64,000 nucleotides of DNA from Owenweeksia sp. Its GTDB lineage: Bacteria; Bacteroidota; Bacteroidia; Flavobacteriales; Schleiferiaceae. Shown here piece by piece: positions 8,207 to 16,788 of this stretch (positions are counted from its first letter, which is position 1; every line of letters begins with the position of its first letter). Where the stretch lies: positions 79,952-143,951 of the forward strand of contig NZNV01000006.1 in NCBI GenBank assembly GCA_002695025.1. Direction: 5' to 3'. The notes under the pieces are model-generated. The model saw nothing but the letters and a program-made list of their open reading frames with translations, was not told the DNA's origin and ran no database searches. Position numbers and translations under genes: made by a program.

Positions 8207-9426
8207 ACCTGACCACGCATATAGCCCGCAGGTACTTTTTTTCACGTAAATCAAGGAATGCGGTCAATATCATTTCGGCCGTATCCATGTTGGGCATTAT
8301 GGTGGGTACTGCAGCTCTTATCATTGTGTTGAGTGCCTTCAACGGACTGGAGTCCCTGGTAAAGGGGTTCTATGAAACCTTTGATCCCGATCTCAAAGCG
8401 TCCCTGGTGGAAGGAAAATACTTTGATGCTTCGTCAGCTATTACCAATAGTGTAAAGTCAGTGGATGGCGTTGAAGATGTAAGTGTGGTATTGGAAGACC
8501 GTGTTTTACTCACCTTCATGGATAAGGAATATATCGCCACACTGAAGGGTGTGGATGATCATTATACTGAGGTGAGTGAGGTAAAGGATGCTGTGGTGGC
8601 CGGAGCATACAACCTTAAGGAAGAACAGGAGGTGCCTACCACTTTACTGGGTGCCGGAGTGGCTTATTTTCTGGGCTACAGTCGCGTGGATTTTGAGTCG
8701 CCTATCTCGGCTTTCGTGCCTCGCGAAAAAACGGGGCTGGATTTTAGCACGGCCTTTGCCACAGACCTCTTATATCCGGCCGGAGTATTCTCAATTCAAC
8801 CCGATTTTGACGAGAAATATGCCATTACTTCCATAACATTTGCCCGTGACCTGATAGGCCGGGCAGAGGCTGCTACTTCTTTGGAATTCAAACTAAAGGA
8901 AGGTGCTAACGCGTTCCGGGTAAAGTCCGCAATATCCGAGAAACTGGGCTCACGTTTTAAAGTACAGGACCGTGATGAGCAACAGGAGGTCTTTTTTAAA
9001 GTGATGAAAAGTGAGAACCTTTTCACCTTTATAGTATTTGCACTTATCCTGGCCATTTCCACCTTTACCATTATGGGTAGCCTTACCATGCTGATGCTGG
9101 ACAAAAAGGACAATCTTTTTACCCTTTGGGCTATGGGCGCTTCATTGGAAACACTGCGGCATATCTTTTTCAAGGAAGGGCTGATGATAAGCTTGGTGGG
9201 GGCTTTTACGGGACTTTTCCTGGGCACACTCATTATTGTGTTGCAGGAACATTTTGGCATTCTTTCCCTGGGCCCCGGTTACGTTATTGACTCCTATCCG
9301 GTACGGCTTAAGTGGACGGATATCGTACTGGTCTCAGTAACCGTTTTCAGCCTGAGTAGCATTGCCTCCTGGCTTACCTCCCGCAGGCTGAGCTATGAGT
9401 TGTTCGGTGCTGTGCAAACGGTTTAG
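8203..9426 (+). CDS. FtsX-like ABC permease (LolC/LolE type)
   Basis: 407 residues. Layout of a LolC/E-type permease: a TM segment at about 22-46, a large periplasmic MacB_PCD domain, then FtsX TM segments at about 273-297, 326-348 and 372-391. Likely releases lipoproteins from the inner membrane or acts on similar envelope cargo, working with an ATPase that is not in this window. It starts with TTG overlapping the rbfA stop (TTGA), the only start that fits the conserved N-terminus (LTTHIARRYFFSRKSRNAVN). Its end overlaps the convergent dusB by 4 bases. Confidence 0.9.
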   Translation: MNLTTHIARRYFFSRKSRNAVNIISAVSMLGIMVGTAALIIVLSAFNGLESLVKGFYETFDPDLKASLVEGKYFDASSAITNSVKSVDGVEDVSVVLEDRVLLTFMDKEYIATLKGVDDHYTEVSEVKDAVVAGAYNLKEEQEVPTTLLGAGVAYFLGYSRVDFESPISAFVPREKTGLDFSTAFATDLLYPAGVFSIQPDFDEKYAITSITFARDLIGRAEAATSLEFKLKEGANAFRVKSAISEKLGSRFKVQDRDEQQEVFFKVMKSENLFTFIVFALILAISTFTIMGSLTMLMLDKKDNLFTLWAMGASLETLRHIFFKEGLMISLVGAFTGLFLGTLIIVLQEHFGILSLGPGYVIDSYPVRLKWTDIVLVSVTVFSLSSIASWLTSRRLSYELFGAVQTV

Positions 9427-10421
9427 GCTACCGGGCTGAATACTCCCTGGAAGCGGCTTTCGATCTCGTCCAGCAAGGCAAAAATAGCCTCGGGTTCTTC
9501 GGTAGTGACCAGTTGTGTGCGGTATTCTTTAAAGTGGGGAATGCCTTTGAAGTAATTGGTGTAATGTCTGCGGGTTTCAAATACCCCCAGTTTTTCACCT
9601 TTCCACTCCAATGCCATTTTCAAATGTTTCCTACACGCATCCACCCTTTGTGACATGGTGGGAGGATCCAGTTTTTCACCGGTTTCCAGAAAATGTTTGA
9701 TCTCGTTGAATACCCATGGGTAACCGATGCTGGCCCGGCCTATCATGATCCCATCTATACCGTAGCGGTTTTTCATTTCCAGGGCTTTTTCCGGAGAGTC
9801 TACATCACCGTTGCCAAATACCGGGATCTTCATACGGGGGTTGTTCTTTACTGCGGCAATCAACGTCCAGTCCGCTTCACCTTTATACATCTGCTTGCGG
9901 GTACGTCCGTGAATGGAAATCGCCTTTATGCCTACATCCTGTAAGCGCTCTGCCACTTCTACAATGTATTTGGTGTTCTCATCCCACCCCAGCCGCGTTT
10001 TTACGGTAACTGGCTTATTAACGGCTTTTACGATCTCGCTGGTCATAGAAACCATTTTGGGTATATCCTGCAGGATACCTGCTCCGGCTCCTTTACAGGC
10101 CACATTCTTTACCGGGCAGCCGTAATTGATGTCAATAATATCAGGATTAGCTTCTTCGGTAATGGCTGCTGCTTCACGCATAGAGGCTATTTCATTACCG
10201 AATATCTGGATGCCAATGGGACGCTCGTATTCAAAAATGTCCAGTTTCTGAACACTCTTCGCGGCATCGCGTATCAAGCCTTCAGAAGATATGAACTCGG
10301 TATACATTACATCCGCACCATGTTCTTTGCAGAGCGCCCTGAAAGGTGGATCGCTTACATCTTCCATGGGGGCCAGTAACAGGGGAAATTCTCCTACTTC
10401 TATATCATCGATCTTAACCAA
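9423..10421 (-). CDS. dusB: tRNA-dihydrouridine synthase B
   Basis: 332 residues. Reduces specific uridines in the tRNA D-loop to dihydrouridine, using FMN and NADPH. Signatures: LLAPMEDVSDPPFRALC at the N-terminus, the active-site cysteine in INYGCPVKNVACKGAGAG, the FMN-binding IHGRTRKQMYKGEADW, and GNGDVDSPE followed by IGRASIGYPWVF. Length and order match DusB/NifR3 proteins. Divergent from the CPBP protease gene, each with a TANNTTTG-like element in the short intergenic gap. Confidence 0.95.
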   Translation of the reverse strand: MVKIDDIEVGEFPLLLAPMEDVSDPPFRALCKEHGADVMYTEFISSEGLIRDAAKSVQKLDIFEYERPIGIQIFGNEIASMREAAAITEEANPDIIDINYGCPVKNVACKGAGAGILQDIPKMVSMTSEIVKAVNKPVTVKTRLGWDENTKYIVEVAERLQDVGIKAISIHGRTRKQMYKGEADWTLIAAVKNNPRMKIPVFGNGDVDSPEKALEMKNRYGIDGIMIGRASIGYPWVFNEIKHFLETGEKLDPPTMSQRVDACRKHLKMALEWKGEKLGVFETRRHYTNYFKGIPHFKEYRTQLVTTEEPEAIFALLDEIESRFQGVFSPVA

Positions 10422-10432
10422 ACTATTCCTCT

Positions 10433-10440
10433 TATTTTTG
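10433..10440 (+). promoter_or_regulatory. putative -7 element for the CPBP gene
   Basis: TATTTTTG fits the Bacteroidota -7 consensus TANNTTTG and lies 34 bases before the ATG at 10474. I see no clear -33 TTTG at the usual spacing, so this is tentative. Confidence 0.35.
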
Positions 10441-10446
10441 ACGCTG

Positions 10447-10454
10447 CAAAAATA
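10447..10454 (-). promoter_or_regulatory. putative -7 element for dusB
   Basis: CAAAAATA on the plus strand reads TATTTTTG on the minus strand, matching TANNTTTG, 26 bases before the dusB start. No convincing -33 box. Confidence 0.35.
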
Positions 10455-10473
10455 CTAAATCTCATTCGGCTCT

Positions 10474-11424
10474 ATGCGAGGTAGTTTAATAGGTCAAAGT
10501 CCGTGGTATCAGTTGTTCATGATCTTTGTGCTGGCAGTGGCCGGTACTTTTGTTTTTCTGGCCATCGGTGTGGTACTGATGCCCGCTTTCTTTCCCTATG
10601 CTGTAGAGGACATGATGGCGTTACTCCAGGAGCCCGGCAACCCGGGTGGGGTAGAGGTTATGAAATTCCTGCAGGGTTTCAACACCCTGGGAACTTTCCT
10701 GGTACCTGGTCTTCTGGGTGCCTATCTTTTGTCGCGTTATCCTTCGGATTACCTGCAGATCAATGATTTCCCCCGTAAAGGGATGGTTGTGGTAGTCATG
10801 ATACTGGTATTAACGTTAAGCGGAACCATCATCTCAGATTCCTTGTACCGCTTTAGTTCGGAGCTCACCTTTCCTGATTTTTTAGGCTGGCTGGAAGAGT
10901 ATACCCGCAGCAGTGAGGCACAAATATCAGAACAGATCAAGGGCTTCCTGCAAATGCATAGCTTCATGGATTTCCTGAAAGTATTTGTCATTATGGCCCT
11001 GCTTCCGGCTGTATGTGAAGAAACCCTGTTCCGGGGTGTGGTACAGCCTTTATTCATCAAGGGCTTTCGCAATGTGCCTATTGGCATCCTGGTAACCTCC
11101 CTCACCTTTGCTGCCTTACACATGCAGTTCAACAGCTTTCTTTCCATTATGGCTTTATCCGTAGTGTTGGGTTACCTGAAGCTATGGAGTAAAAGCCTGT
11201 GGGTTCCGGTGTTAATGCACCTGATCAATAACGGGGCTATTGTTATAGCCGTATACTTTTTTGATGTTCCGGTAGATGAGTTCAACGATACCAGTTCCGA
11301 ATGGCAGAGCATTTACTTTTGGCCGGGAATACTGATATTCATAGGAACTCTCGTTGGCCTGCGTTATCTCATGAAAAAATACCCACCAGCCGCTTATGAT
11401 GATCATGCCGTGGAGCAAGACTAA
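10474..11424 (+). CDS. CPBP-family intramembrane metalloprotease
   Basis: 316 residues and about eight membrane segments. The Abi/CPBP catalytic signature is intact: CEETLFRG (E182, E183, R187), a histidine in ALHMQF (H216) and the HxxxN motif (H249, N253). Bacterial members are prenyl-endopeptidase (Rce1) relatives with mostly unknown substrates. The 3' end overlaps the convergent third exbD gene by 4 bases. A second, degenerate CPBP-like gene lies at 54843-55700. Confidence 0.92.
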   Translation: MRGSLIGQSPWYQLFMIFVLAVAGTFVFLAIGVVLMPAFFPYAVEDMMALLQEPGNPGGVEVMKFLQGFNTLGTFLVPGLLGAYLLSRYPSDYLQINDFPRKGMVVVVMILVLTLSGTIISDSLYRFSSELTFPDFLGWLEEYTRSSEAQISEQIKGFLQMHSFMDFLKVFVIMALLPAVCEETLFRGVVQPLFIKGFRNVPIGILVTSLTFAALHMQFNSFLSIMALSVVLGYLKLWSKSLWVPVLMHLINNGAIVIAVYFFDVPVDEFNDTSSEWQSIYFWPGILIFIGTLVGLRYLMKKYPPAAYDDHAVEQD

Positions 11425-11981
11425 AGATCCACGGGCTCAGCTTCAGAGATCTTCATCGGAAAAAGTTCCTGCACCTGTCCCTGTTGAGCGGAATTTAATT
11501 CGTTAAAGCCCTGGCCGAATAGCTTTCTGGCTTCCCGGTTACGCAGCTCGTTGTAAGCAGCCGTCAATTCATTTTGTACCGCCACGTATAGGCGGTAAGG
11601 GGTTTCACGGTCGTTCTGGATGGAAACAACGGCTTTTTGCGGGTTTACGGAGAGGTTATCCAGTCCGATACCTTCACAATAAGAACAGCTGCCGTCTCCG
11701 TTGTTGTCCAGAAAATCAACGGTAGCCTGGCGCAATTCATGTAGTTTGATTTCCTGGTCCTGTACCATAAGCTGTCCCCGGGCATTGATGAGTACGTTGA
11801 GGAGGTTGCGTTTATGGATGATACCTTCAGAGGGCTTTTCAGAGATGGGAGGAAGCTTGCGTTGTATGCCTCCGTCCACATCCATGGTTGTGGTTACCAA
11901 AAAGAAGATAAGCAGCAGGAAGGCAATATCTGCCATTGAGCCGGCATTGATCTCGGGAACTATTCTTTTTCTCCAGGCCAT
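11421..11981 (-). CDS. ExbD/TolR-family protein with CxxC loop (third paralogue)
   Basis: 186 residues. The N-terminal membrane helix carries the proton-relay aspartate in SMADIAFLLLIFFLVTT, followed by a long periplasmic domain. A loop DNNGDGSCSYC (about residues 92-102) joins an EF-hand-like DxNxDG pattern to a CxxC. It is very similar to the ExbD at 12571-13143, so a duplication is likely. A terminator at 12042-12063 separates it from the main cluster, so it probably has its own regulation. ExbD works with ExbB to turn proton flow into force on a TonB-like partner. Confidence 0.9.
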   Translation of the reverse strand: MAWRKRIVPEINAGSMADIAFLLLIFFLVTTTMDVDGGIQRKLPPISEKPSEGIIHKRNLLNVLINARGQLMVQDQEIKLHELRQATVDFLDNNGDGSCSYCEGIGLDNLSVNPQKAVVSIQNDRETPYRLYVAVQNELTAAYNELRNREARKLFGQGFNELNSAQQGQVQELFPMKISEAEPVDL

Positions 11982-12041
11982 AGGTAAAGGATTTATAATA
12001 CAACGGCCCTGGGCAGAAAGATAGTATGAGGGGAAACAAAA

Positions 12042-12063
12042 AAGGCCGCTTTTCAGCGGCCTT
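12042..12063 (-). terminator. Rho-independent terminator after the second exbD
   Basis: Arms AAGGCCGCT / AGCGGCCTT with a 4-base loop; on the minus strand the stem is followed by a T run. It lies 28 bases past the stop of the ExbD gene at 12091 and ends the exbB-led operon before the third exbD. Confidence 0.85.
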
Positions 12064-12090
12064 CGGAGAATCTATAATTTAAGCACTTTC

Positions 12091-12567
12091 TTAGTCTCCA
12101 TACACCTCTCCCTTACGGGTAGAGTAGTTGATCTTAAGGGTGTTTGCTTTACGCAATTCCTGTTTGATATCGGTGATCAGTCCCATTTTCACGTCTTCAT
12201 CCGCTTTAATGGAAACGGTCATCAGTGGGCGTTCAGCTTCGTTGATAGCCTCACGCTCTGTGATCACATATTGCTGAATTTCATTCACCCGGGCAAAAGC
12301 ATCATTGAGCTGAACACGGGGTTCAGATCCCACCTGTGGGATGTATTGCTTTTTAGGTTTACCCACGTAAATGTAGGTAACCAGTGATTTACGTTCCAGC
12401 TTTTTGATCTCCGTTGCGTTAGGCTTGATGTTTTCTACCAAGAGGGTAACTTCACGCATTACCGTGGTTACCATGAAGAAGAACAAAAGCATGAAAACGA
12501 TATCCGGCAGTGATGCTGTTGAAATGGCGGGAGTACCGCCTCCGGTTTTCTTTTTAAACTTTGACAT
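12091..12567 (-). CDS. ExbD/TolR-family protein (second)
   Basis: 158 residues, shorter than its two neighbours. The membrane segment has the relay aspartate in ASLPDIVFMLLFFFMVTT. The periplasmic part has a typical ExbD fold and lacks the DNNGDG-CxxC loop seen in the other two ExbD proteins. Starts 3 bases after the first exbD stop, so the two are tightly coupled. Two different ExbD subunits beside one ExbB/TolQ-like protein is a common Bacteroidota arrangement and may give a mixed periplasmic dimer. Confidence 0.92.
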   Translation of the reverse strand: MSKFKKKTGGGTPAISTASLPDIVFMLLFFFMVTTVMREVTLLVENIKPNATEIKKLERKSLVTYIYVGKPKKQYIPQVGSEPRVQLNDAFARVNEIQQYVITEREAINEAERPLMTVSIKADEDVKMGLITDIKQELRKANTLKINYSTRKGEVYGD

Positions 12568-12570
12568 ATT

Positions 12571-13143
12571 CTAGCCTCCTAAGTTTACAGGTTCTGCTTC
12601 TGAGATCTTTTGTGGGTACATATCCTGGACCTCATTTTGCTGATCCTCGCTGAGGTTGTCATAGCTGATGCCGAATTTACGCTGAGCCTCGCGTTCACGA
12701 AGTTCATTGTAAGCGGCTGCCAGTTCGTTCTGAACAGCTATGTACAACTTATAGGACGTTCCCCGGTCGTTTACCAGGGATACAATGGCTTTCCCGGGAT
12801 TATCTGAAGACTCAGGGTTACGGGCGCCCTGGCAATACTGGCAGGAGCCGTCACCATTGTTATCCAGGAATCGTACCGTTGCAGCGCGCAGGTCTTTGAT
12901 ATCCATGTATTCATCCTCTACCAGAAGCCGGTCATTGGCGTTTACCAACACCGTAAAAATGTTCTTCTTCTTAATAGGGGGCGGGTCCTGGATCTGCTCC
13001 GGGTCCCATGGCGGCAATTTCCGGTTAATTCCTGAATCCACATCCATTGTAGTGGTAACCAGGAAGAAGATCAACAACAGGAAAGCGATATCTGCCATCG
13101 AACCTGCGTTGATTTCCGGTATTGCCCTGCTGTTTCTTGCCAT
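12571..13143 (-). CDS. ExbD/TolR-family protein with CxxC loop (first)
   Basis: 190 residues. Membrane helix SMADIAFLLLIFFLVTT with the conserved aspartate, then a periplasmic domain containing DNNGDGSCQYC (about residues 94-104): acidic/asparagine positions spaced as in a calcium-binding loop, followed by CxxC. The C-terminal part has VAVQNELAAAYNELREREAQ. Paralogue of 11421-11981. One base separates it from the small membrane gene and 3 bases from the next exbD, so the operon is tight. Confidence 0.93.
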   Translation of the reverse strand: MARNSRAIPEINAGSMADIAFLLLIFFLVTTTMDVDSGINRKLPPWDPEQIQDPPPIKKKNIFTVLVNANDRLLVEDEYMDIKDLRAATVRFLDNNGDGSCQYCQGARNPESSDNPGKAIVSLVNDRGTSYKLYIAVQNELAAAYNELREREAQRKFGISYDNLSEDQQNEVQDMYPQKISEAEPVNLGG

Positions 13144-13144
13144 A

Positions 13145-13471
13145 TTATTTAAATAAACGGGTTACTTCAACGTAAAGTATGCTCAGTATAGCAAGTCCGG
13201 CCAGGATGTAGAAAACCATTAAACCGGCACCAACCTGACGGGAGGTTTCCTCGGTAATTTCCATGCTGGCGAACTTAGGGTTCGAAGCTACATCGGTACC
13301 GGTGCTAAGGGCAAAAGCCACTGCTATAAGCACAATCAGCCCAACAACCCCAATCAGCGCGCTTTTGGCGCCTCCCGGGTTTTTAGCGATGCGACCGATG
13401 GCAAAGACCAGGATCATCACGATACAGATCCCGATCAATGCATAGGTTGCGTATAATCCGAAATCAATCAT
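13145..13471 (-). CDS. small three-helix membrane protein in the ExbBD operon
   Basis: 108 residues with three hydrophobic segments (about 8-30, 42-62 and 82-104). No motif I recognise. It lies between the ExbB/TolQ gene (10 bases upstream) and the first exbD (1 base downstream), a position where Bacteroidota often carry a small uncharacterised membrane gene. It may be an accessory subunit of the proton channel; that rests on position only. Confidence 0.75.
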   Translation of the reverse strand: MIDFGLYATYALIGICIVMILVFAIGRIAKNPGGAKSALIGVVGLIVLIAVAFALSTGTDVASNPKFASMEITEETSRQVGAGLMVFYILAGLAILSILYVEVTRLFK

Positions 13472-13481
13472 ATTTTATTTC

Positions 13482-14318
13482 TTAGGCGTTGTGTGATTTG
13501 TACTTTACCAGTACATCGATCAGGGAGATGGAAGCATCCTCCATAGTGTTCACGATAGAGTCGATCTTCGCAATAATATAGTTGTAGAAGATCTGCAGGA
13601 TGATCGCAACGATCAAACCGAATACCGTGGTCAAAAGGGCCACTTTAATACCACCTGCTACCAGTGATGGAGAAATATCACCCGCTGCTTCAATAGCGTC
13701 AAAGGCCTCGATCATACCGATTACCGTACCCATGAACCCAAGCATAGGGGCCAGAGCGATAAACAGAGAGATCCAGGAAACGTTACGCTCCAGAAGACCC
13801 ATTTGTACAGAACCGTAGGAAATGATGGATTTTTCAACCACATCAATACCTTCATCCATGCGGTCAAGACCCTGGTAGAAGATGCTGGCTACGGGACCAC
13901 GGGTGTTACGGCAAACTTCTTTAGCTGCTTCCACACCACCGGTTTGAAGAGCGCTTTCGATTTCGTCCAGTAATTTTTTGGAGTTTGGAGTAGCCATGTT
14001 GAGGTAAATGATACGCTCAATACAAATAGCCAAACCTAAAATAAGGGTGATCAGTACGATACCCATGAAGGAAGGTCCACCTTCAATGAACTTTTCCTTT
14101 AATACCTGATGGAAGGATTGATCAACTTCCACTTCCTCTTCTTCGGCTGGAGCCGCTGGCTCGGTTTTGTCAACGGTTGTAGCGGGTTCGCTTTGAGCCT
14201 GGGCGGCAGTATCAGTCTGCTCGGTGGCAGCCGTATCAGCGTCATCCTGGGCAAAGAGGGTAACAGTTCCAAAGGCCATAAACATGCATACAGCCAAGAT
14301 CGAAAGTGCTTTTTTCAT
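13482..14318 (-). CDS. MotA/TolQ/ExbB proton channel protein
   Basis: 278 residues. An N-terminal signal-like segment (1-23) is followed by an Ala/Pro/Glu-rich linker (24-65), then the ExbB core: TM at about 78-100, a cytoplasmic loop, and two TM helices with the conserved WISLFIALAPMLGFMGTVIGMIEAF and LVAGGIKVALLTTVFGLIVAI regions. Forms the stator that conducts protons with ExbD and energises a TonB-type or similar machine. First gene of the operon; a TANNTTTG-like element lies at 14366-14373. The N-terminal extension is common in Bacteroidota homologues. Confidence 0.94.
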   Translation of the reverse strand: MKKALSILAVCMFMAFGTVTLFAQDDADTAATEQTDTAAQAQSEPATTVDKTEPAAPAEEEEVEVDQSFHQVLKEKFIEGGPSFMGIVLITLILGLAICIERIIYLNMATPNSKKLLDEIESALQTGGVEAAKEVCRNTRGPVASIFYQGLDRMDEGIDVVEKSIISYGSVQMGLLERNVSWISLFIALAPMLGFMGTVIGMIEAFDAIEAAGDISPSLVAGGIKVALLTTVFGLIVAIILQIFYNYIIAKIDSIVNTMEDASISLIDVLVKYKSHNA

Positions 14319-14365
14319 TACTTGCTAGTTTGTTAAAAATTTCGGTGAAAATAAAAAACTCATCA

Positions 14366-14373
14366 CAAAGCTA
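14366..14373 (-). promoter_or_regulatory. putative -7 element for the ExbBD operon
   Basis: CAAAGCTA on the plus strand reads TAGCTTTG on the minus strand, matching TANNTTTG, 48 bases before the ExbB start. No clear -33 box. Confidence 0.35.
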
Positions 14374-14533
14374 AAGTATTCTCTGCATCTTTTTTGTGTT
14401 ATGATGCGGCCTTTGGCCGTAATGAACTCAAAATAGCATGCGCGCATAGTATTTTATAATGCTTCCTTAAAATTGACGATGTGATTAAATAGACAAAGAA
14501 ACGTTAAAACGCTGCCTTCATTGCAATTTTTTT

Positions 14534-14541
14534 TACTTTTG
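14534..14541 (+). promoter_or_regulatory. putative -7 element for tRNA-Ser
   Basis: TACTTTTG matches TANNTTTG and ends 15 bases before the first base of the tRNA, which would put the transcript start just before or at the mature 5' end. Confidence 0.4.
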
Positions 14542-14556
14542 CCAACCCAAATTACT

Positions 14557-14647
14557 GGAGAGGTGGCCGAGTGGTCGAAGGCGCACGCCTGGAAAGTGTG
14601 TATACGTCACAAGCGTATCGAGGGTTCGAATCCCTCTCTCTCCGCCA
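14557..14647 (+). tRNA. tRNA-Ser (GGA)
   Basis: 91 bases including an encoded CCA. Acceptor stem GGAGAGG pairs with TCTCTCC (one G-T pair) plus discriminator G. The anticodon stem CACGC/GTGTG encloses a loop with anticodon GGA at 14591-14593, reading UCC/UCU. The long variable arm (ATACG/CGTAT) is the class II hallmark of serine tRNAs. The T-arm is GAGGG-TTCGAAT-CCCTC. Confidence 0.97.
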
Positions 14648-14652
14648 GAAAG

Positions 14653-14682
14653 AAAAGCCCGATGCTGATGCACCGGGCTTTT
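14653..14682 (+). terminator. terminator after tRNA-Ser
   Basis: Arms AAAAGCCCG / CGGGCTTTT with an additional inner TGC/GCA pair, followed by a run of T residues, six bases after the tRNA CCA end. Confidence 0.9.
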
Positions 14683-14711
14683 TTTTTGAAATGGAGGTGA
14701 AACTGTAATGA

Positions 14712-15695
14712 TCAGGTTTTGGTATAAGGCTTGATCTGAAGGATGCGCTTATTGAAATTTATAGTGATTATACCAGAAGCCATCAGGTCATAGCCTATGA
14801 GACCATCCGCGCGAAAACCAAATGCCCGGAGTTTCTTTAGATCGGTGGCCAGCATTTTTACTTCACTTAGGTTCAAACCGATCTTAATTTGGTTGAGCTG
14901 TCTTATTTCCAGGTCGGAGCGGTAACCATCAGTACTAAAAAGTTTTTGACTGCTTACGGGTTTGGTGTAAATACTGTCCTGATCCAGTATGCTTTTATCG
15001 AGCAGCAGAACCTCAGAACCGCTGTCAAATAGAAGGTTATAGGGGCGATGGTTGATCCGGGCTTCCAATTGTATAAAGGCGCCTTTGTATGTAAAGGGCA
15101 TGGAAATAATTCCCGACTGGGGAACCGGGCCTTGTTTATGCAGTCGTGTTCCGTTCTGGTCAATTCTGAAGATCCGCAATACTTGATGCTGTAAATCAAT
15201 TTCCAGTTCCTCACCTTTAAAAAGATTGATACCCAAGAGGCCAAGTATCTTAACATTACGTTTTCTTTCGATGTGACTCAGGTCCATCACATCGGCCATT
15301 TGGTGCTTGAAGCTAAGCTCTTTCAGTTTCAAATTAGCCACAGAACGTATCCTGACGTCACGTATGATGCCATTCACACCAGTGGCTTGTCGGGTAGGGT
15401 CGGTATGGTAATCTTTAAAATGAGTTTCATTTAAAACGAGGCAGGGTGCACCGGTATCGAATATGAAGTAGCCGCTGGTTCCGTCAGCTTCACCTTTGAT
15501 CAGGATCAGCTTATGAAGCTTGTAAATGGGCACAGTATAATGGGTAGTAAGCTCATTTTCAACTGCAGGCCATGAAATTTCACTTCTGTAGCTGGAGCAA
15601 CTGCTCAGGATCAAGCTGAAGAGTGCTATGAATACGGCTGCGTTTTGAGGTTCAAAACTTCGTGAAGTTGTTTTTTTATTTATCGCTGATCTCAT
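14712..15695 (-). CDS. retropepsin-like aspartyl protease, lipoprotein
   Basis: About 327 residues from the ATG at 15695, chosen because it gives a signal peptide with lipobox (LILSSC); the open frame extends to 15881 but crosses a strong hairpin. Two aspartic-protease half-domains are visible: IFDTGAPCLVL with LGLLGIN, and LLFDSGSEVLLLD with DGLIGYD. Both catalytic aspartates are present in one chain, as in PDZ-less retropepsin-like proteins common in Bacteroidota. Location: envelope, lipid-anchored. Substrate unknown. Confidence 0.85.
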   Translation of the reverse strand: MRSAINKKTTSRSFEPQNAAVFIALFSLILSSCSSYRSEISWPAVENELTTHYTVPIYKLHKLILIKGEADGTSGYFIFDTGAPCLVLNETHFKDYHTDPTRQATGVNGIIRDVRIRSVANLKLKELSFKHQMADVMDLSHIERKRNVKILGLLGINLFKGEELEIDLQHQVLRIFRIDQNGTRLHKQGPVPQSGIISMPFTYKGAFIQLEARINHRPYNLLFDSGSEVLLLDKSILDQDSIYTKPVSSQKLFSTDGYRSDLEIRQLNQIKIGLNLSEVKMLATDLKKLRAFGFRADGLIGYDLMASGIITINFNKRILQIKPYTKT

Positions 15696-15848
15696 CGTAA
15701 CTATCTGTTTTATAGGTTTTATGAGGCAAAGAAAGATCAGTGGGGCAGCCTGGGAGTTTGGAATTTCAGTAGATAGGTGCGGTATTACATACCCGTACCA
15801 GGTAACCGTTTTTCTATGGATAAGAGTGATGGGGTTTAAATCCAGAAA

Positions 15849-15874
15849 CGCCCGGAACATGTTTGTTCCGGGCG
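15849..15874 (-). terminator. hairpin after the DUF4386 gene
   Basis: Perfect 10-base arms CGCCCGGAAC / GTTCCGGGCG with a 6-base loop, 54 bases past the stop of the minus-strand DUF4386 gene. Only a short T stretch follows on the minus strand, so it may be a terminator or an RNA-stabilising hairpin. Confidence 0.6.
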
Positions 15875-15927
15875 GATCCAAATACCTATTATTGGTGTAG
15901 GCTACTTAGTTACTTGATGGATGCTTT

Positions 15928-16629
15928 TCAGGCTTTGGTTTTTCCTCCTTTGATGATCAGCCAAAGGGCAAAACCCAATTCTCCTATGGTCATCGGAATG
16001 GCCAGGATGCTCTCCAATAGGGTTAATGAACCGGAAACCTCCGGGACTATGGCATAGAGCGTATGAAGAAGTGTATAGCTCACCCCTGCAATCATCAACA
16101 ATATACCCCAGGCATTGTGAATATGATCAGCTAAAAGACTGAGGTACCCCAATACCACTAGATGGAGCCCGAAAATGATCAGGCCATGTGACCAGATGTT
16201 CTCAAAGGAATTGATACAATTGAGAATATCGGTGGGTCTTTCGGCCATTCCAACTTCCGAAAGCTGCTCATTCAATAGCGTTAAGATCTGGGGTAGATTG
16301 AAGATAGCCACACCTAAGATAGCCGTATATAACACCCTCAGAAATGAACTTAAAAATGACAAACCTTTGTGGGTTGTGGCAAAGAAGTGATAGAGAGCCC
16401 AGGCTACAAGAGCATCCAGGAGGAAGATGATGGTCCATCCCAATAATTCTGCTCTGAAAAGACCGGTTGAAGATTGCAGGTTACTTACTGTGGCCGGGGC
16501 ATTATCCGCTACTACCAAGCTACCATGTAAATAACCGTAGGTGAGTCCGGCTACTATGGCCATTATCAATAGCGATATTCCGGCAGTAAGTGCAGAAGCG
16601 CGTTGTGAAATACGTTTGGACTTTTTCAT
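15928..16629 (-). CDS. DUF4386-family membrane protein (copy 1)
   Basis: 233 residues with six hydrophobic segments, typical of DUF4386. The pattern includes an early RISQRASALTAGISLLIMA segment and a final TIGELGFALWLIIKG segment. It shares layout and the closing motif with the neighbour at 16789-17505, so the pair probably arose by duplication. Function unknown; inner membrane. Lies in a same-strand set with an alcohol dehydrogenase and a TPR-AraC regulator. Confidence 0.85.
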   Translation of the reverse strand: MKKSKRISQRASALTAGISLLIMAIVAGLTYGYLHGSLVVADNAPATVSNLQSSTGLFRAELLGWTIIFLLDALVAWALYHFFATTHKGLSFLSSFLRVLYTAILGVAIFNLPQILTLLNEQLSEVGMAERPTDILNCINSFENIWSHGLIIFGLHLVVLGYLSLLADHIHNAWGILLMIAGVSYTLLHTLYAIVPEVSGSLTLLESILAIPMTIGELGFALWLIIKGGKTKA

Positions 16630-16788
16630 AGTTTCAAAGAGTTAGCTTGCTGAAGCAGTTCGGTTTTTAATTCTGAGGCAAAACTACCGGCAACCGGAAG
16701 AGTGGGAGTCCGGCTTTTCATTAAAAAGGTTCGGAATTATAAGTTGGCGACCAGAAATATTTTGCACCTGAATTAAGGGTTCCAGGAA

